A DNA stretch of 64,000 bases from JANQQC01 sp965262255 (GTDB lineage: Bacteria; Pseudomonadota; Alphaproteobacteria; Caulobacterales; Hyphomonadaceae): the NCBI GenBank assembly GCA_965262255.1, contig OZ253505.1, positions 3,844,001 to 3,908,000 on the forward strand, written 5' to 3'. Positions 35,826-44,867 of this stretch are shown piece after piece. The position numbers and the translations under genes were made by a program. The notes below the pieces were generated by a model, which saw nothing but the letters and a program-made list of their open reading frames with translations, did no database searches and had not been told where the DNA came from. Numbering within the stretch: the first letter of the stretch is position 1; each line of letters opens with the position of its first letter.

Positions 35826-37574
35826 ATGTTCCGCTTTATCTTGGCTTCAATAGCCGTTATCGCACTAGCCTCCTGCGCTATGATGTCTAAAGTGCCCGGA
35901 TTGTCACGATTCACTGACGGGGGTAATTCCAAAGAAGAAGTACTTATTCAAAGTCTACCGACTGACACGTCCAGTGAGATACGCGAACAAGACATCCGAA
36001 CCCGTATCAGCAAACTTTCCAATGATGCCTTTGAAGGGCGGGCTCCCGGTACTCCCACAGGTGAAGGTGCCGCTTTCTGGATTGCAAAAGAAATGGAGCG
36101 AGTCGGCCTCGCTCCTGGAGGAGAAAACGGTACTTGGTTTCAAACCGTGAAAATGGTCGAGCAAACGATTTCTGAAGATAAATCGTATTTAACAATCCTC
36201 AAAGAGGATGAGCGGCATGAGATGAAATTAGGAACGGACGCTGTAATTTGGACAAAACGTCAGAACGGTAAAAGGTTTAGCTTTAAAAATTCTCCTATTG
36301 TATTTGTTGGCTATGGTGTCGTAGCTCCAGAATACGGTTGGAATGATTACGAAGGTATTGACGCTAAAGGTAAAACCGTCGTTATGTTGGTGAACGATCC
36401 CGGTTACGCTAATCCCGATGGAGATTTGTTCAATGGCAAGGCCATGACCTATTATGGTCGATGGACGTACAAGTTTGAAGAGGCAGCAAGACAAGGAGCA
36501 ACAGCGGCAATCGTAATTCACGAAACTGCCCCAGCATCTTATGGATGGGATGTTGTTAAAAATTCCTGGTCCGGCGCGCAGGCTGATCTAGTTCGTAAGA
36601 AAGGCGGAAAAGACCGAGTCGTTTTAGAAGGCTGGTTTAGTCACGAGACAGCTAAGAAAATTTTTTCTGCTGCAAACCTCGACTACAAAGTTATGAAAGA
36701 AAAAGCAAAATCCGGCGATTTTCGTCCTGTTTCGCTGGGAATGCTAACCGCCGAAGGTAGAATAGTTCAGACGATCGAAAGAAACACTAGTCGAAACGTT
36801 GTCGGAATTGTTGAAGGCAAGGGAGTACCCGATGAATATGTTCTCTACACAGCGCATTGGGATCATTTGGGTAAGAAAACCGAAGCAAAAACTGGGGGGA
36901 AAACGGAAGACTTTTACCGCGATAATATATTTAACGGAGCGGTTGATAATGCTACAGGTACATCGGCTTTGTTAGAGATAGCCGAAACTATGGCCTCAAA
37001 AGACCTCAATCGATCGGCGATGTTCCTAGCCGTTACTCTAGAGGAAAGCGGGTTGCTGGGTTCGGCATATTACGCCGAGAATCCCCTAGTTCCACTTAAT
37101 AAAATAGTGTCCGGAGTAAATATGGATGCTCTGTTACCAATCGGGCGAACGAAAGATGTTATTGTGGTTGGTCACGGGGCTTCCCAACTTGAAGATAGAT
37201 TAGAAGAGATACTGGCAACACAAGGCCGATATATCGTTCCCGATACCAAGCCCGAGGCGGGTTATTTCTATCGATCTGACCATATCTCATTCGCGAAAAA
37301 AGGTGTCCCGATGATATACGCTGATGGCGGAGTGGATCTAAGACTTGGAGGACGAGCGGCGGGTTTAGCGGCAACGGATGCTTTTACTGCTCAGCGTTAC
37401 CATAAACCCATGGACGAGTATTCGATTAGTTGGGATTTGTCTGGTACAACTGAAGATATTCAAGCCTTGTACGAACTTGGATACGGAATTGCGGTATCGG
37501 ATGATTGGCCGGAATGGTATGAAGGAAATGAGTTTAAGGCCATCAGAGACGAATCTTTGATGATGATGGAATAG
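35826..37574 (+). CDS. Lipoprotein M28-family metallopeptidase
   Basis: A 582-aa exported peptidase. The leader ends in a lipobox ALASC near residue 17. A PA-like insert lies near residues 150-280. The M28 zinc core has AHWDHLGKK (His near 344), GAVDNATGTSALLE (bridging Asp), TLEESGLLGS (Glu pair) and YRSDHISFAKKGVP (distal His), so all ligands are present. The likely role is aminopeptidase or carboxypeptidase action on peptides in the periplasm. It is followed by two MFS genes and could serve peptide or amino-acid scavenging. Confidence 0.9.
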   Translation: MFRFILASIAVIALASCAMMSKVPGLSRFTDGGNSKEEVLIQSLPTDTSSEIREQDIRTRISKLSNDAFEGRAPGTPTGEGAAFWIAKEMERVGLAPGGENGTWFQTVKMVEQTISEDKSYLTILKEDERHEMKLGTDAVIWTKRQNGKRFSFKNSPIVFVGYGVVAPEYGWNDYEGIDAKGKTVVMLVNDPGYANPDGDLFNGKAMTYYGRWTYKFEEAARQGATAAIVIHETAPASYGWDVVKNSWSGAQADLVRKKGGKDRVVLEGWFSHETAKKIFSAANLDYKVMKEKAKSGDFRPVSLGMLTAEGRIVQTIERNTSRNVVGIVEGKGVPDEYVLYTAHWDHLGKKTEAKTGGKTEDFYRDNIFNGAVDNATGTSALLEIAETMASKDLNRSAMFLAVTLEESGLLGSAYYAENPLVPLNKIVSGVNMDALLPIGRTKDVIVVGHGASQLEDRLEEILATQGRYIVPDTKPEAGYFYRSDHISFAKKGVPMIYADGGVDLRLGGRAAGLAATDAFTAQRYHKPMDEYSISWDLSGTTEDIQALYELGYGIAVSDDWPEWYEGNEFKAIRDESLMMME

Positions 37575-37640
37575 AACACGTTAAAGAACTCCAAAATTTT
37601 TTATTGTTCAAGTCGATATTTTTCTATAGGAAGCTAATTA

Positions 37641-39131
37641 ATGACCACAACGACCATGGACAGCAACGAAGCGTCTCAAGGGCATATTACGGGTTTCGGG
37701 ACTAAACCGTATCGCACATACGTCCTAATATCTTTGCTGTTGGTCTACACGCTGAATTTCATTGACCGAAATATTATGGCCGTCTTGGCCCAGCCGATCA
37801 TAAAAACTTTTGAACTGTCAGACTCTCAATGGGGACTATTAGCAGGTCCTCCCTTTGCGATTTTCTATGCCGTTATGGGGGTTCCGATTGCTTTACTCGC
37901 AGACCGTTATAATCGAGTTCAAATCATATCAATATGTATAATTTTCTGGTCTTTGATGACCGCTTTTTGCGGCCTCGCTCCCTCGTTTCTATTTCTTTTG
38001 ATGTGCAGAGTAGGGGTTGCTATTGGAGAAGCCGGCTGTACACCTCCGGCTAACTCATTGATTAGTAGTTACTATACGCCTCGTGCTAGAGTCGGTGCCC
38101 TTGGCGTTTACTCTATGGGGGTAACTGTCGGGGCCACTTTGGCGTTCTTATTTGGAGGAACATTAGCCAGTCTGCAAGGAGAGGATTTCGGTAACTTCAT
38201 CAAAACTATTGGGTTCTCGGGACTTCTAAGTGGTGTCGATTGGTCTACGGTCGAAGGTTGGAGAATCGCTTTTGTGGTGGTTGGTCTTCCGGGTATTTTG
38301 CTTGCAATAACGGTATGGGCAACAGTTAAGGAGCCACCACGAGGATTTACAGATCCACCCGGAGCTCCGAAAATTGAAAAGGCAGGTTTTGCTGAGACGA
38401 TAAAGGAACTTGCAAACAAGCCTAGTTTTTGGTGGATGGCGCTCGGTGCGTCGCTGGTAGCATTTGTTGGCTACGGTCAGATTTCGTTCCAGACTCCGTT
38501 CTTGATGCGCTATCACGGTTTGAGTATTTCAACGGCTGCAATCGTGTTCGGTGCGCCATGGGCTGTTGGAGCGGCAATCGGTACATACTTAGGAGGTGTT
38601 GTCGCCGAGAGATTTTCTGACAGGTATCCTGGCGCACCCGGTTGGGTCACAGCTGTTTTCTTGTTTGCCGCAGTTCCGATGTACATTTTTGCCCTATTGG
38701 ACGTTCCTCTTTGGTTAGTCTGGTTTTTTTGGTTACTTGGGTCAGTTTTTCACTATGTGTACTTGAGTGCACAATATACGATTGGAAGCGGCGTTGTCAG
38801 TCCGGCTAAGCGAGCAACTGCAATCTCGATATTGTTAGTTTTGGTTAGTTTGATTGGAAATGGTATCGGACCACTTTTTGTAGGCGTATTAAGTGATTTT
38901 TACATGGGACTGCAGCTTGCTGGTTCTGCCAATCCTGAATTAGTTCCAAGTGTCTGTAGAAAACCAGAAGGATTAGACGAGATAGATCAAGCGATTTGCG
39001 GATCTGTATATGCAGGAGGACTGAGATACTCATTAATGACATTAGTGTTGATTCTGTTCCCGGCTGGGTACGCCTACTGGCAAGCCTCGAGAACTCTCGG
39101 AAGCGACTACCATCACGCTCAAAGTAGCTAA
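37641..39131 (+). CDS. MFS transporter, spinster-like family (paralogue 1)
   Basis: A 496-aa inner-membrane transporter with 12 predicted helices. N-terminal NFIDRNIMAVLAQPI and the loop 2-3 motif GVPIALLADRYNR are typical of spinster-type MFS permeases; RVGVAIGEAGCTPPANSLIS follows in helix 4. Substrate unknown. It is clearly paralogous to the next gene, 15 bases downstream, suggesting a tandem duplication. Confidence 0.88.
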   Translation: MTTTTMDSNEASQGHITGFGTKPYRTYVLISLLLVYTLNFIDRNIMAVLAQPIIKTFELSDSQWGLLAGPPFAIFYAVMGVPIALLADRYNRVQIISICIIFWSLMTAFCGLAPSFLFLLMCRVGVAIGEAGCTPPANSLISSYYTPRARVGALGVYSMGVTVGATLAFLFGGTLASLQGEDFGNFIKTIGFSGLLSGVDWSTVEGWRIAFVVVGLPGILLAITVWATVKEPPRGFTDPPGAPKIEKAGFAETIKELANKPSFWWMALGASLVAFVGYGQISFQTPFLMRYHGLSISTAAIVFGAPWAVGAAIGTYLGGVVAERFSDRYPGAPGWVTAVFLFAAVPMYIFALLDVPLWLVWFFWLLGSVFHYVYLSAQYTIGSGVVSPAKRATAISILLVLVSLIGNGIGPLFVGVLSDFYMGLQLAGSANPELVPSVCRKPEGLDEIDQAICGSVYAGGLRYSLMTLVLILFPAGYAYWQASRTLGSDYHHAQSS

Positions 39132-39146
39132 TAAAGGCAATTTCCA

Positions 39147-40643
39147 ATGACAAGTGTAGCCCTCCCGAGTGACGAAGAACGTGCTAAGCCCGATTTTGGT
39201 TTTGGAACCAAAGAGTATCGCGCATACGTACTTGGAGTACTGCTCCTAGTCTACGTTTTCAATTTTATTGATCGCACGATCATTAATATTCTAACGGAAC
39301 CGATCAAAGCCACTTTCAAGGTTGAAGATTGGCAGATGGGACTTTTAGGTGGTCCGGCATTTGCCATCCTTTATACGTTCTTGGGCATACCGATCGCTAG
39401 AATTGCAGAACGTCACAATCGTGTATGGATAATCACTTTAGCGATTAGTCTATGGAGCTTAATGACAGCGTTTTGCGGTATTGCAGCTTCTTTTTTCTGG
39501 TTGTTTGTGTTCCGCGTCGGTGTCTCAATCGGAGAAGCCGGTTGCACACCCCCCGCTCAATCTTTAATCTCAGACTATTTCAGACCGGGGAGTCGCTCTG
39601 CTGCAGCTTCGATTTATGCGATGGGGGTGCCTCTTGGCGGAATGTTCGCCGCAGTATTCGCTGGATTTATTGCTCAGAATCTAAGTGGTGATAACGTTTA
39701 CGCCGGGTTAGTTTCGATGAACTGGTTATGGCTTGCTAACATTATCGCTTGGGAGGGCATTGAAGGCTGGAGAATCGCATTTATTCTGGTCGGTGTTCCC
39801 GGACTGATAGTCGGTTTAGTTGTCAAAACAACTATTACGGAACCTCCACGTGGTTATACGGATCCTTCTCACATGCAGAAAAAGGAAGGCGCAAGTTTTC
39901 CGGAAGCTATAAGGTATCTCATTACAAAACCCACTTATGTTCATGTGGTTTTAGGAGCAACGATAGCATCGTTTATTGGTTATGGTGTCGGACAGTTTTC
40001 AACTTCATTCTTAATCCGGACACACAATTTAGACCTTCAAACTGCTACTCTACTATATGGCGTAATCTTAGGACTAATGGCAGCTTTGGGAGTATTCTCA
40101 TCTGGCTGGTTTGCAGACAAGTTTGCTCAAAAGTATCCTAACGCCTTATCTTGGTTACCGGCTCTTGGTATGGGACTGTCTGTTCCGTTCTATGCCGTTG
40201 GATTCTACTTAGACAATTTGTTGCTTGCCACTCCATTACTCATGGTGGCGGCCATGATCCATTATTTTTATTTGGGTCCGATGTATGCCGTGGCAACCGG
40301 CGTAACGGATAGTAGGATGCGAGCAACTTCGGTCGCAATCACTTTGTTTGTAGTAAACATTCTCGGTTACGGACTTGGTCCTCCAATAATCGGCTATCTC
40401 TCGACGGTTTTAAAATCTTGGCAACTCTCAGGCAGTGGTCTTGATCTCTCGCTAGAAGTCTGTCGAAACGTAGCCGAGTTGTCTCTTTCTGATCAACAAA
40501 TTGAGGCTTGCACGAACGCGGATGCCGTTGGTCTTCAGTGGTCGATCATTATATTTGTGTGCCTATACGGTTGGGCCGCATTACATTATCTCATCGCAGG
40601 TCGCACACTGCAACGAGACATGGTTACATTAGCGAAATCTTAA
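39147..40643 (+). CDS. MFS transporter, spinster-like family (paralogue 2)
   Basis: A 498-aa protein sharing nearly every landmark with the preceding gene: NFIDRTIINILTEPIKATF, GIPIARIAERHNR, RVGVSIGEAGCTPPAQSLIS, TEPPRGYTDPS. Twelve membrane segments. Substrate unknown. It ends two bases before thrB, so it is probably transcribed with it. Confidence 0.88.
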   Translation: MTSVALPSDEERAKPDFGFGTKEYRAYVLGVLLLVYVFNFIDRTIINILTEPIKATFKVEDWQMGLLGGPAFAILYTFLGIPIARIAERHNRVWIITLAISLWSLMTAFCGIAASFFWLFVFRVGVSIGEAGCTPPAQSLISDYFRPGSRSAAASIYAMGVPLGGMFAAVFAGFIAQNLSGDNVYAGLVSMNWLWLANIIAWEGIEGWRIAFILVGVPGLIVGLVVKTTITEPPRGYTDPSHMQKKEGASFPEAIRYLITKPTYVHVVLGATIASFIGYGVGQFSTSFLIRTHNLDLQTATLLYGVILGLMAALGVFSSGWFADKFAQKYPNALSWLPALGMGLSVPFYAVGFYLDNLLLATPLLMVAAMIHYFYLGPMYAVATGVTDSRMRATSVAITLFVVNILGYGLGPPIIGYLSTVLKSWQLSGSGLDLSLEVCRNVAELSLSDQQIEACTNADAVGLQWSIIIFVCLYGWAALHYLIAGRTLQRDMVTLAKS

Positions 40644-40645
40644 CG

Positions 40646-41614
40646 ATGGCTGTCTACACGAAAGTTGATCAGCACGACCTTGAGACATTTCTTGAAGCTT
40701 ACGCGATCGGGGATGTTATTGCATTTAGAGGAATTGAGTCGGGCGTTGAGAATTCAAATTTTTACCTCGAGACTAATCTCGGCAAGTATATATTAACCTT
40801 GTTCGAGACTCGTGTTGACGCTCGTGATATTCCATACTTTCTAAACCTCAAAAAACACCTTGCCAGCAAGAATTTTCCTTGTCCTGTACCTGTTGAAGCT
40901 CGAGATTCACAGGTTCTAAAATCTCTCAACGACCGGCCAGCAATAATCGTTACATTTCTAGAAGGAGCCGTTACTACTCACCCAACTAACGATAATTGTC
41001 ACACGATCGGTGCAGCTATGGCGAGAATGCATCTTGCGTTGCAGGACTATGGGGGTATCAGACCCAACAATTTAGGCCCGGCAGGTTGGCGGCATTTATG
41101 GAAAGGATTGGCGGGAGCGGCAAACGCTATCCAAGTTGGTTTAGCTGATCTAATCTCTGGCGATCTAAAAGAGACTTATGCCGCCAAAACCTTGAGCAGT
41201 AAACTCCCTCGAGGAACGATTCACGCTGATCTTTTTCCAGATAACGTATTTTTTGAGAGAGGAGAAGTATCTGGGATAATTGATTTTTACTTTGCGTGTA
41301 CCGATGCATTGGCCTATGATCTGGCAATTTGTCTAAACGCTTGGGCCTTTGATCCAAGTGGAAAACACTTTGATAAAGCTAAGTCTTTGGCATTGATAGC
41401 GGGATATAACGAAGTACGAGCTTTGAGTTCTGACGAAGTAGAAGCCCTTCCCCTGCTCGCTCGCGGCGCTGCGCTTAGGTTTTTTCTTACGCGTTTGACG
41501 GATTGGGTGAAAAACTCTAGCGAGGCTCTCGTCAAACCTCATGACCCAATGGATTATGTCAGAAGGTTAGAATTTCATAGAAAAATGCAATCCGCAACTG
41601 ATTACGGATATTAA
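40646..41614 (+). CDS. thrB: Homoserine kinase, type II (ThrB, APH-like)
   Basis: A 322-aa kinase with the aminoglycoside-phosphotransferase fold: GVENSNFYLET at the N-terminus, catalytic IHADLFPDNVFF (HxDxxxxN) and metal-binding IIDFYFACTDALAYDLAI. This is the alphaproteobacterial-type homoserine kinase acting in threonine synthesis. ATG at 40646 is used; a longer frame overlaps the MFS gene. It is followed by rnhA after 11 bases, a conserved alphaproteobacterial pair. Confidence 0.92.
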   Translation: MAVYTKVDQHDLETFLEAYAIGDVIAFRGIESGVENSNFYLETNLGKYILTLFETRVDARDIPYFLNLKKHLASKNFPCPVPVEARDSQVLKSLNDRPAIIVTFLEGAVTTHPTNDNCHTIGAAMARMHLALQDYGGIRPNNLGPAGWRHLWKGLAGAANAIQVGLADLISGDLKETYAAKTLSSKLPRGTIHADLFPDNVFFERGEVSGIIDFYFACTDALAYDLAICLNAWAFDPSGKHFDKAKSLALIAGYNEVRALSSDEVEALPLLARGAALRFFLTRLTDWVKNSSEALVKPHDPMDYVRRLEFHRKMQSATDYGY

Positions 41615-41625
41615 GGAAACAAGAG

Positions 41626-42087
41626 ATGCAAAAGACAATTGATTTAAACAAAAAATCCAAAATAGAAATTTGGACTGATGGCGCATGTAAAGGCAATCCT
41701 GGCCCTGGTGGTTGGGGGTGTTTAATTATAAGCGATGGCGATACTCAGAAACTCTGGGGAGGAGACTCATCGACAACAAATAATCGCATGGAACTAACTG
41801 CCGCGATCAAGGCGCTGCAGAACATAGAACCTAATTCCATAGTAACACTGTATACAGATAGCAACTATGTCAAAGACGGTCTCACGAAGTGGTTAGCGGG
41901 ATGGAAGAAAAATGGCTGGCGCACTTCGAGTAAGAAACCAGTAAAGAATAAAGATTTATGGCTCGAACTAGAGGATTGCACTGCTCAGCACAAAGTGACG
42001 TGGAAGTGGGTGAAAGGACACTCCGGTGATCCCAATAATGAGATGGCAGATAATCTCGCTAACTTAGGGCTATTGAGAGCGAACTAA
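41626..42087 (+). CDS. rnhA: Ribonuclease HI
   Basis: A 153-aa enzyme degrading the RNA strand of RNA-DNA hybrids. All four acidic residues are seen: IWTDGACKGNPGPGG, NNRMELTAAI, LYTDSNYV and DPNNEMADNLA. AAGGAAACAAGAG supplies its ribosome-binding site. Its 3' end overlaps that of the convergent egtD by four bases. Confidence 0.96.
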   Translation: MQKTIDLNKKSKIEIWTDGACKGNPGPGGWGCLIISDGDTQKLWGGDSSTTNNRMELTAAIKALQNIEPNSIVTLYTDSNYVKDGLTKWLAGWKKNGWRTSSKKPVKNKDLWLELEDCTAQHKVTWKWVKGHSGDPNNEMADNLANLGLLRAN

Positions 42088-43019
42088 ACTAACATCACTA
42101 GTGCAAAATAATTGTTTTCATCTGTCCAGTATGTGTCTACGGTCCAATCTTCTATAATCTGAGAAAGATATTCGATCGACATTTTGCGGGAATTTTCCGT
42201 ATGGATCGATTCGTTTCGTTCAAATTTGAAAGTGTGTTCCCCGATACTCACTTCTTGATCTCTTTGGCTAACGAGATGCATCTCCACCCTACTTTCCTTT
42301 GCATTCCAAATTGCTGAATGTTCAAATGTATTGAGGTCAAAGTTTGCATTCAATTCTCTATTTGCCCGTCTAAGAAGATTCAAGTTAAATTCGGCGGTAA
42401 CTCCATTAGCATCGTTATATGCTGGTAGGAGAACATCTAAAGATTTTGGTAAATCTAATCCTACAAGTAATATTCCGTCGCTTCCCAAAGTCGATCGGGC
42501 TGATTGCATGAATTTTGCGATCTGCTGATTCGACAGGTTCCCGATAGTTGATCCAGAGAAAAAGCCAACGCGCTTCCATTCTTCTTGCGCCAACTCGAGT
42601 TGTACTCCCCTTTCCATAAAGTCACCATCGATCGGACGAATTGCGAGGTTTGGATAATCCTCTTGCATTTGAACGACTGTCCGTTCTAAGTGTTCGACTG
42701 ATATGTCGAAAGGAAGATACATTCGTATTAGGTCGCTAGCATCAATCAGTATTCTAACTTTTCGTGCAGAACCTGCACCATATTCAACTAACGCAACTTC
42801 CGAACCAAATTTCTCGGTAATTTCTTTGGCATATTCATGCAGAATTGCCATCTCTGTTCGCATTAGATAGTATTCAGGGAGTTGAGTTATCTGGTCAAAG
42901 AGTTTTGAGCCGTCCTCATCGTAAAACCATCGACTTGGTAGTGATTTATTTGGTTTCGACAGTCCATCAATAACATCGTTTAGAAACTGATTTTCTTGCT
43001 CGTTTATAGGATTGACCAT
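42084..43019 (-). CDS. egtD: L-histidine N-alpha-methyltransferase EgtD
   Basis: A 311-aa SAM enzyme of the EgtD family (Methyltransf_33), making hercynine by trimethylating histidine, the first step to ergothioneine. Motifs: LPSRWFYDEDGSKLFDQITQLPEYY, LVEYGAGSARKVRILI (SAM binding) and VGFFSGSTIGNL. Ten bases downstream of egtB on the same strand, it forms a two-gene operon. Confidence 0.94.
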   Translation of the reverse strand: MVNPINEQENQFLNDVIDGLSKPNKSLPSRWFYDEDGSKLFDQITQLPEYYLMRTEMAILHEYAKEITEKFGSEVALVEYGAGSARKVRILIDASDLIRMYLPFDISVEHLERTVVQMQEDYPNLAIRPIDGDFMERGVQLELAQEEWKRVGFFSGSTIGNLSNQQIAKFMQSARSTLGSDGILLVGLDLPKSLDVLLPAYNDANGVTAEFNLNLLRRANRELNANFDLNTFEHSAIWNAKESRVEMHLVSQRDQEVSIGEHTFKFERNESIHTENSRKMSIEYLSQIIEDWTVDTYWTDENNYFALVMLV

Positions 43020-43029
43020 TAATTTGGAT

Positions 43030-44295
43030 TCACTTTGCTAGTCTCAGACCGGAGAACTGCCAACGTTTTTCGGGATGAAAAAAATTTCTGTAACTTGCTC
43101 TGACGTGGTTAGGCGGAGTTGCGAATGAGCCGCCTTTAAGAACATATTGTCCACTCATGAACTTGCCATTGTACTCTCCGACTGCTCCTTTTGCAACTGT
43201 AAATCCGGGATAAGGACGAAACGGCGAAGAGGTCCATTCCCAAACGTTTCCGTACATTCCGGCGAGTATTGGATTACTGTCATTTGGTATTTTCAAGCAT
43301 TCAAGATTTTCCAGATCAAGGAACTGACCGGATATATGTTGCCCTGTACGGGCGGCATGTTCCCATTCAAACTCTGTTGGTAACCTCGCACCTGCCCATG
43401 TGCTGTAGGCATCAGCTTCGTAGAAACTGACGTTGCTCACCGGCGCATTTGGGGCTAGATTCTTGCACCCATAAAGAGTCATTGACTGCCATTCTCCGTC
43501 ATGTCGTTCCCAGTATAGCGGAGCATTCCATTGTTCTTGATTGAGCCTATCCCATCCGTCGGATAACCACAGAGACGGTGTGGAGTATCCGCCATCATTA
43601 ATGAATTCTATCCACTCAGCGTTAGATACCGCTCTACTCGCGAGTTGAAATGATTCGAGGAAAACTTTGTGAGGCGGCGTTTCGCAATCGAAAGCAAACG
43701 CCTCATTTGAAGTGCCAATAGTAATAAGCCCGCCATCAACATCTATCCATGAACTTGGTTCTGCTTCTTTCTCGTAGTTAGTTGAAGTATTTGAACGTTC
43801 GCGAAAAGCAGGTTTCGTTGGATTTTGAGCAAACAAGTGAAGTATATCTGTTAGGAGAAGCTCTTGGTGCTGTTGTTCGTGAGCAATACCGAGGCGTACA
43901 AGGTCGCACTGGCTAGGAGTTACGTCTCCTGCCAACAGTTCGTACAGCACATTGTCAACATGCTGGCGGTAGCGCAATACCTCCTCTAATGAGGGTCGTG
44001 TCAGTAAGCCTCTTTTAGGCCTAGAATGTCTTTCTCCTATTTCGTTATAGTAGGAATTGAAAAGGAATCCGAAACTATCGTTAAAAGGTGTATATGATTT
44101 GAAGGTATCCTTCAGCAGGAATGTTTCCCAAAACCACGTCGTGTGGGCTAGGTGCCATTTTGCTGGACTCGCATCTTCCATAGACTGAGCCGTACAATCA
44201 GCATCACTTAGACCTTCAACCAATCGTAGAGACAGTGAACGTACGTCTCTATACTGACCGTTTAAGGATTTGTTTAGAGACGAAAGTTCTTGCAT
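43030..44295 (-). CDS. egtB: Ergothioneine biosynthesis sulfoxide synthase EgtB
   Basis: A 421-aa non-haem iron enzyme joining hercynine with a thiol donor through a sulfoxide bond. The N-terminal DinB-like domain carries iron-binding His residues (KWHLAHTTWFWETF and GIAHEQQHQELLLTDI); the C-terminal FGE-sulfatase domain has NAEWIEFINDGGY, RLPTEFEWEHAAR and GNVWEWTSSPFRPY. No egtC or egtE is present in the window. It is the first gene of the egtBD operon. Confidence 0.94.
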   Translation of the reverse strand: MQELSSLNKSLNGQYRDVRSLSLRLVEGLSDADCTAQSMEDASPAKWHLAHTTWFWETFLLKDTFKSYTPFNDSFGFLFNSYYNEIGERHSRPKRGLLTRPSLEEVLRYRQHVDNVLYELLAGDVTPSQCDLVRLGIAHEQQHQELLLTDILHLFAQNPTKPAFRERSNTSTNYEKEAEPSSWIDVDGGLITIGTSNEAFAFDCETPPHKVFLESFQLASRAVSNAEWIEFINDGGYSTPSLWLSDGWDRLNQEQWNAPLYWERHDGEWQSMTLYGCKNLAPNAPVSNVSFYEADAYSTWAGARLPTEFEWEHAARTGQHISGQFLDLENLECLKIPNDSNPILAGMYGNVWEWTSSPFRPYPGFTVAKGAVGEYNGKFMSGQYVLKGGSFATPPNHVRASYRNFFHPEKRWQFSGLRLAK

Positions 44296-44725
44296 GAATC
44301 TCTAGTTCTAAGTGAAATGACATCAAGGAAACAAACTCTATTATATCAGAAATTTGACGAATATATCTCACTATAACCTAGCACTGTGATACGCGACGAT
44401 CTAATCTACAGACTTTCCTGCAGCTATGTTGGTTCCACAATACTATTAACGTACCAAATCCGACTCGACGAACCTTGTAGACACAAATTGTCAGCACATC
44501 TACTTCGACGCTTTCTAACGGTGAGAGAACCTAGGTAAGCGATAGTACCGCCATTATCATTAGCCGTGATGGCCTCCTAATAGGGATTAAGACTATTTTG
44601 GGAGCTTGATTCCGAGTAGTGTTTTCCCCAATTTGAATTTCCAAACTTTCTCCTGAAGTACTAGTAATCCAATAATTGCAATACTTGTGACCGTTACAGA
44701 AAATAATCTTCTTTACGCTGAACTG
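44296..44725. other. Gene-free region upstream of egtB
   Basis: Probably holds the egtBD promoter on the minus strand. No gene is visible. The stretch 44622-44668 is a decayed family D repeat in inverted orientation (TTTGAATTTCCAAACTTTCT against TTTGAATTTCCAGACTTAAT at 54469). Confidence 0.5.
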
Positions 44726-44754
44726 TTGAGGTGTTCATATTTCTGTAGTACAAT
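44726..44754 (+). promoter_or_regulatory. Sigma-70-like promoter of the two-gene Abi locus
   Basis: TTGAGG and TACAAT are separated by 17 bases, 113 bases upstream of the ATG at 44868. No other gene lies between. Confidence 0.5.
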
Positions 44755-44867
44755 ACTTTTTTGGAATCGTCTAAGTCTCGTCTCGTAAAATCTGTACTGA
44801 TAACTATGTAACACCCGCACGGCTGTCGCAAAACCTGGACATTCAACATTATGCAAGGTCAACATAA

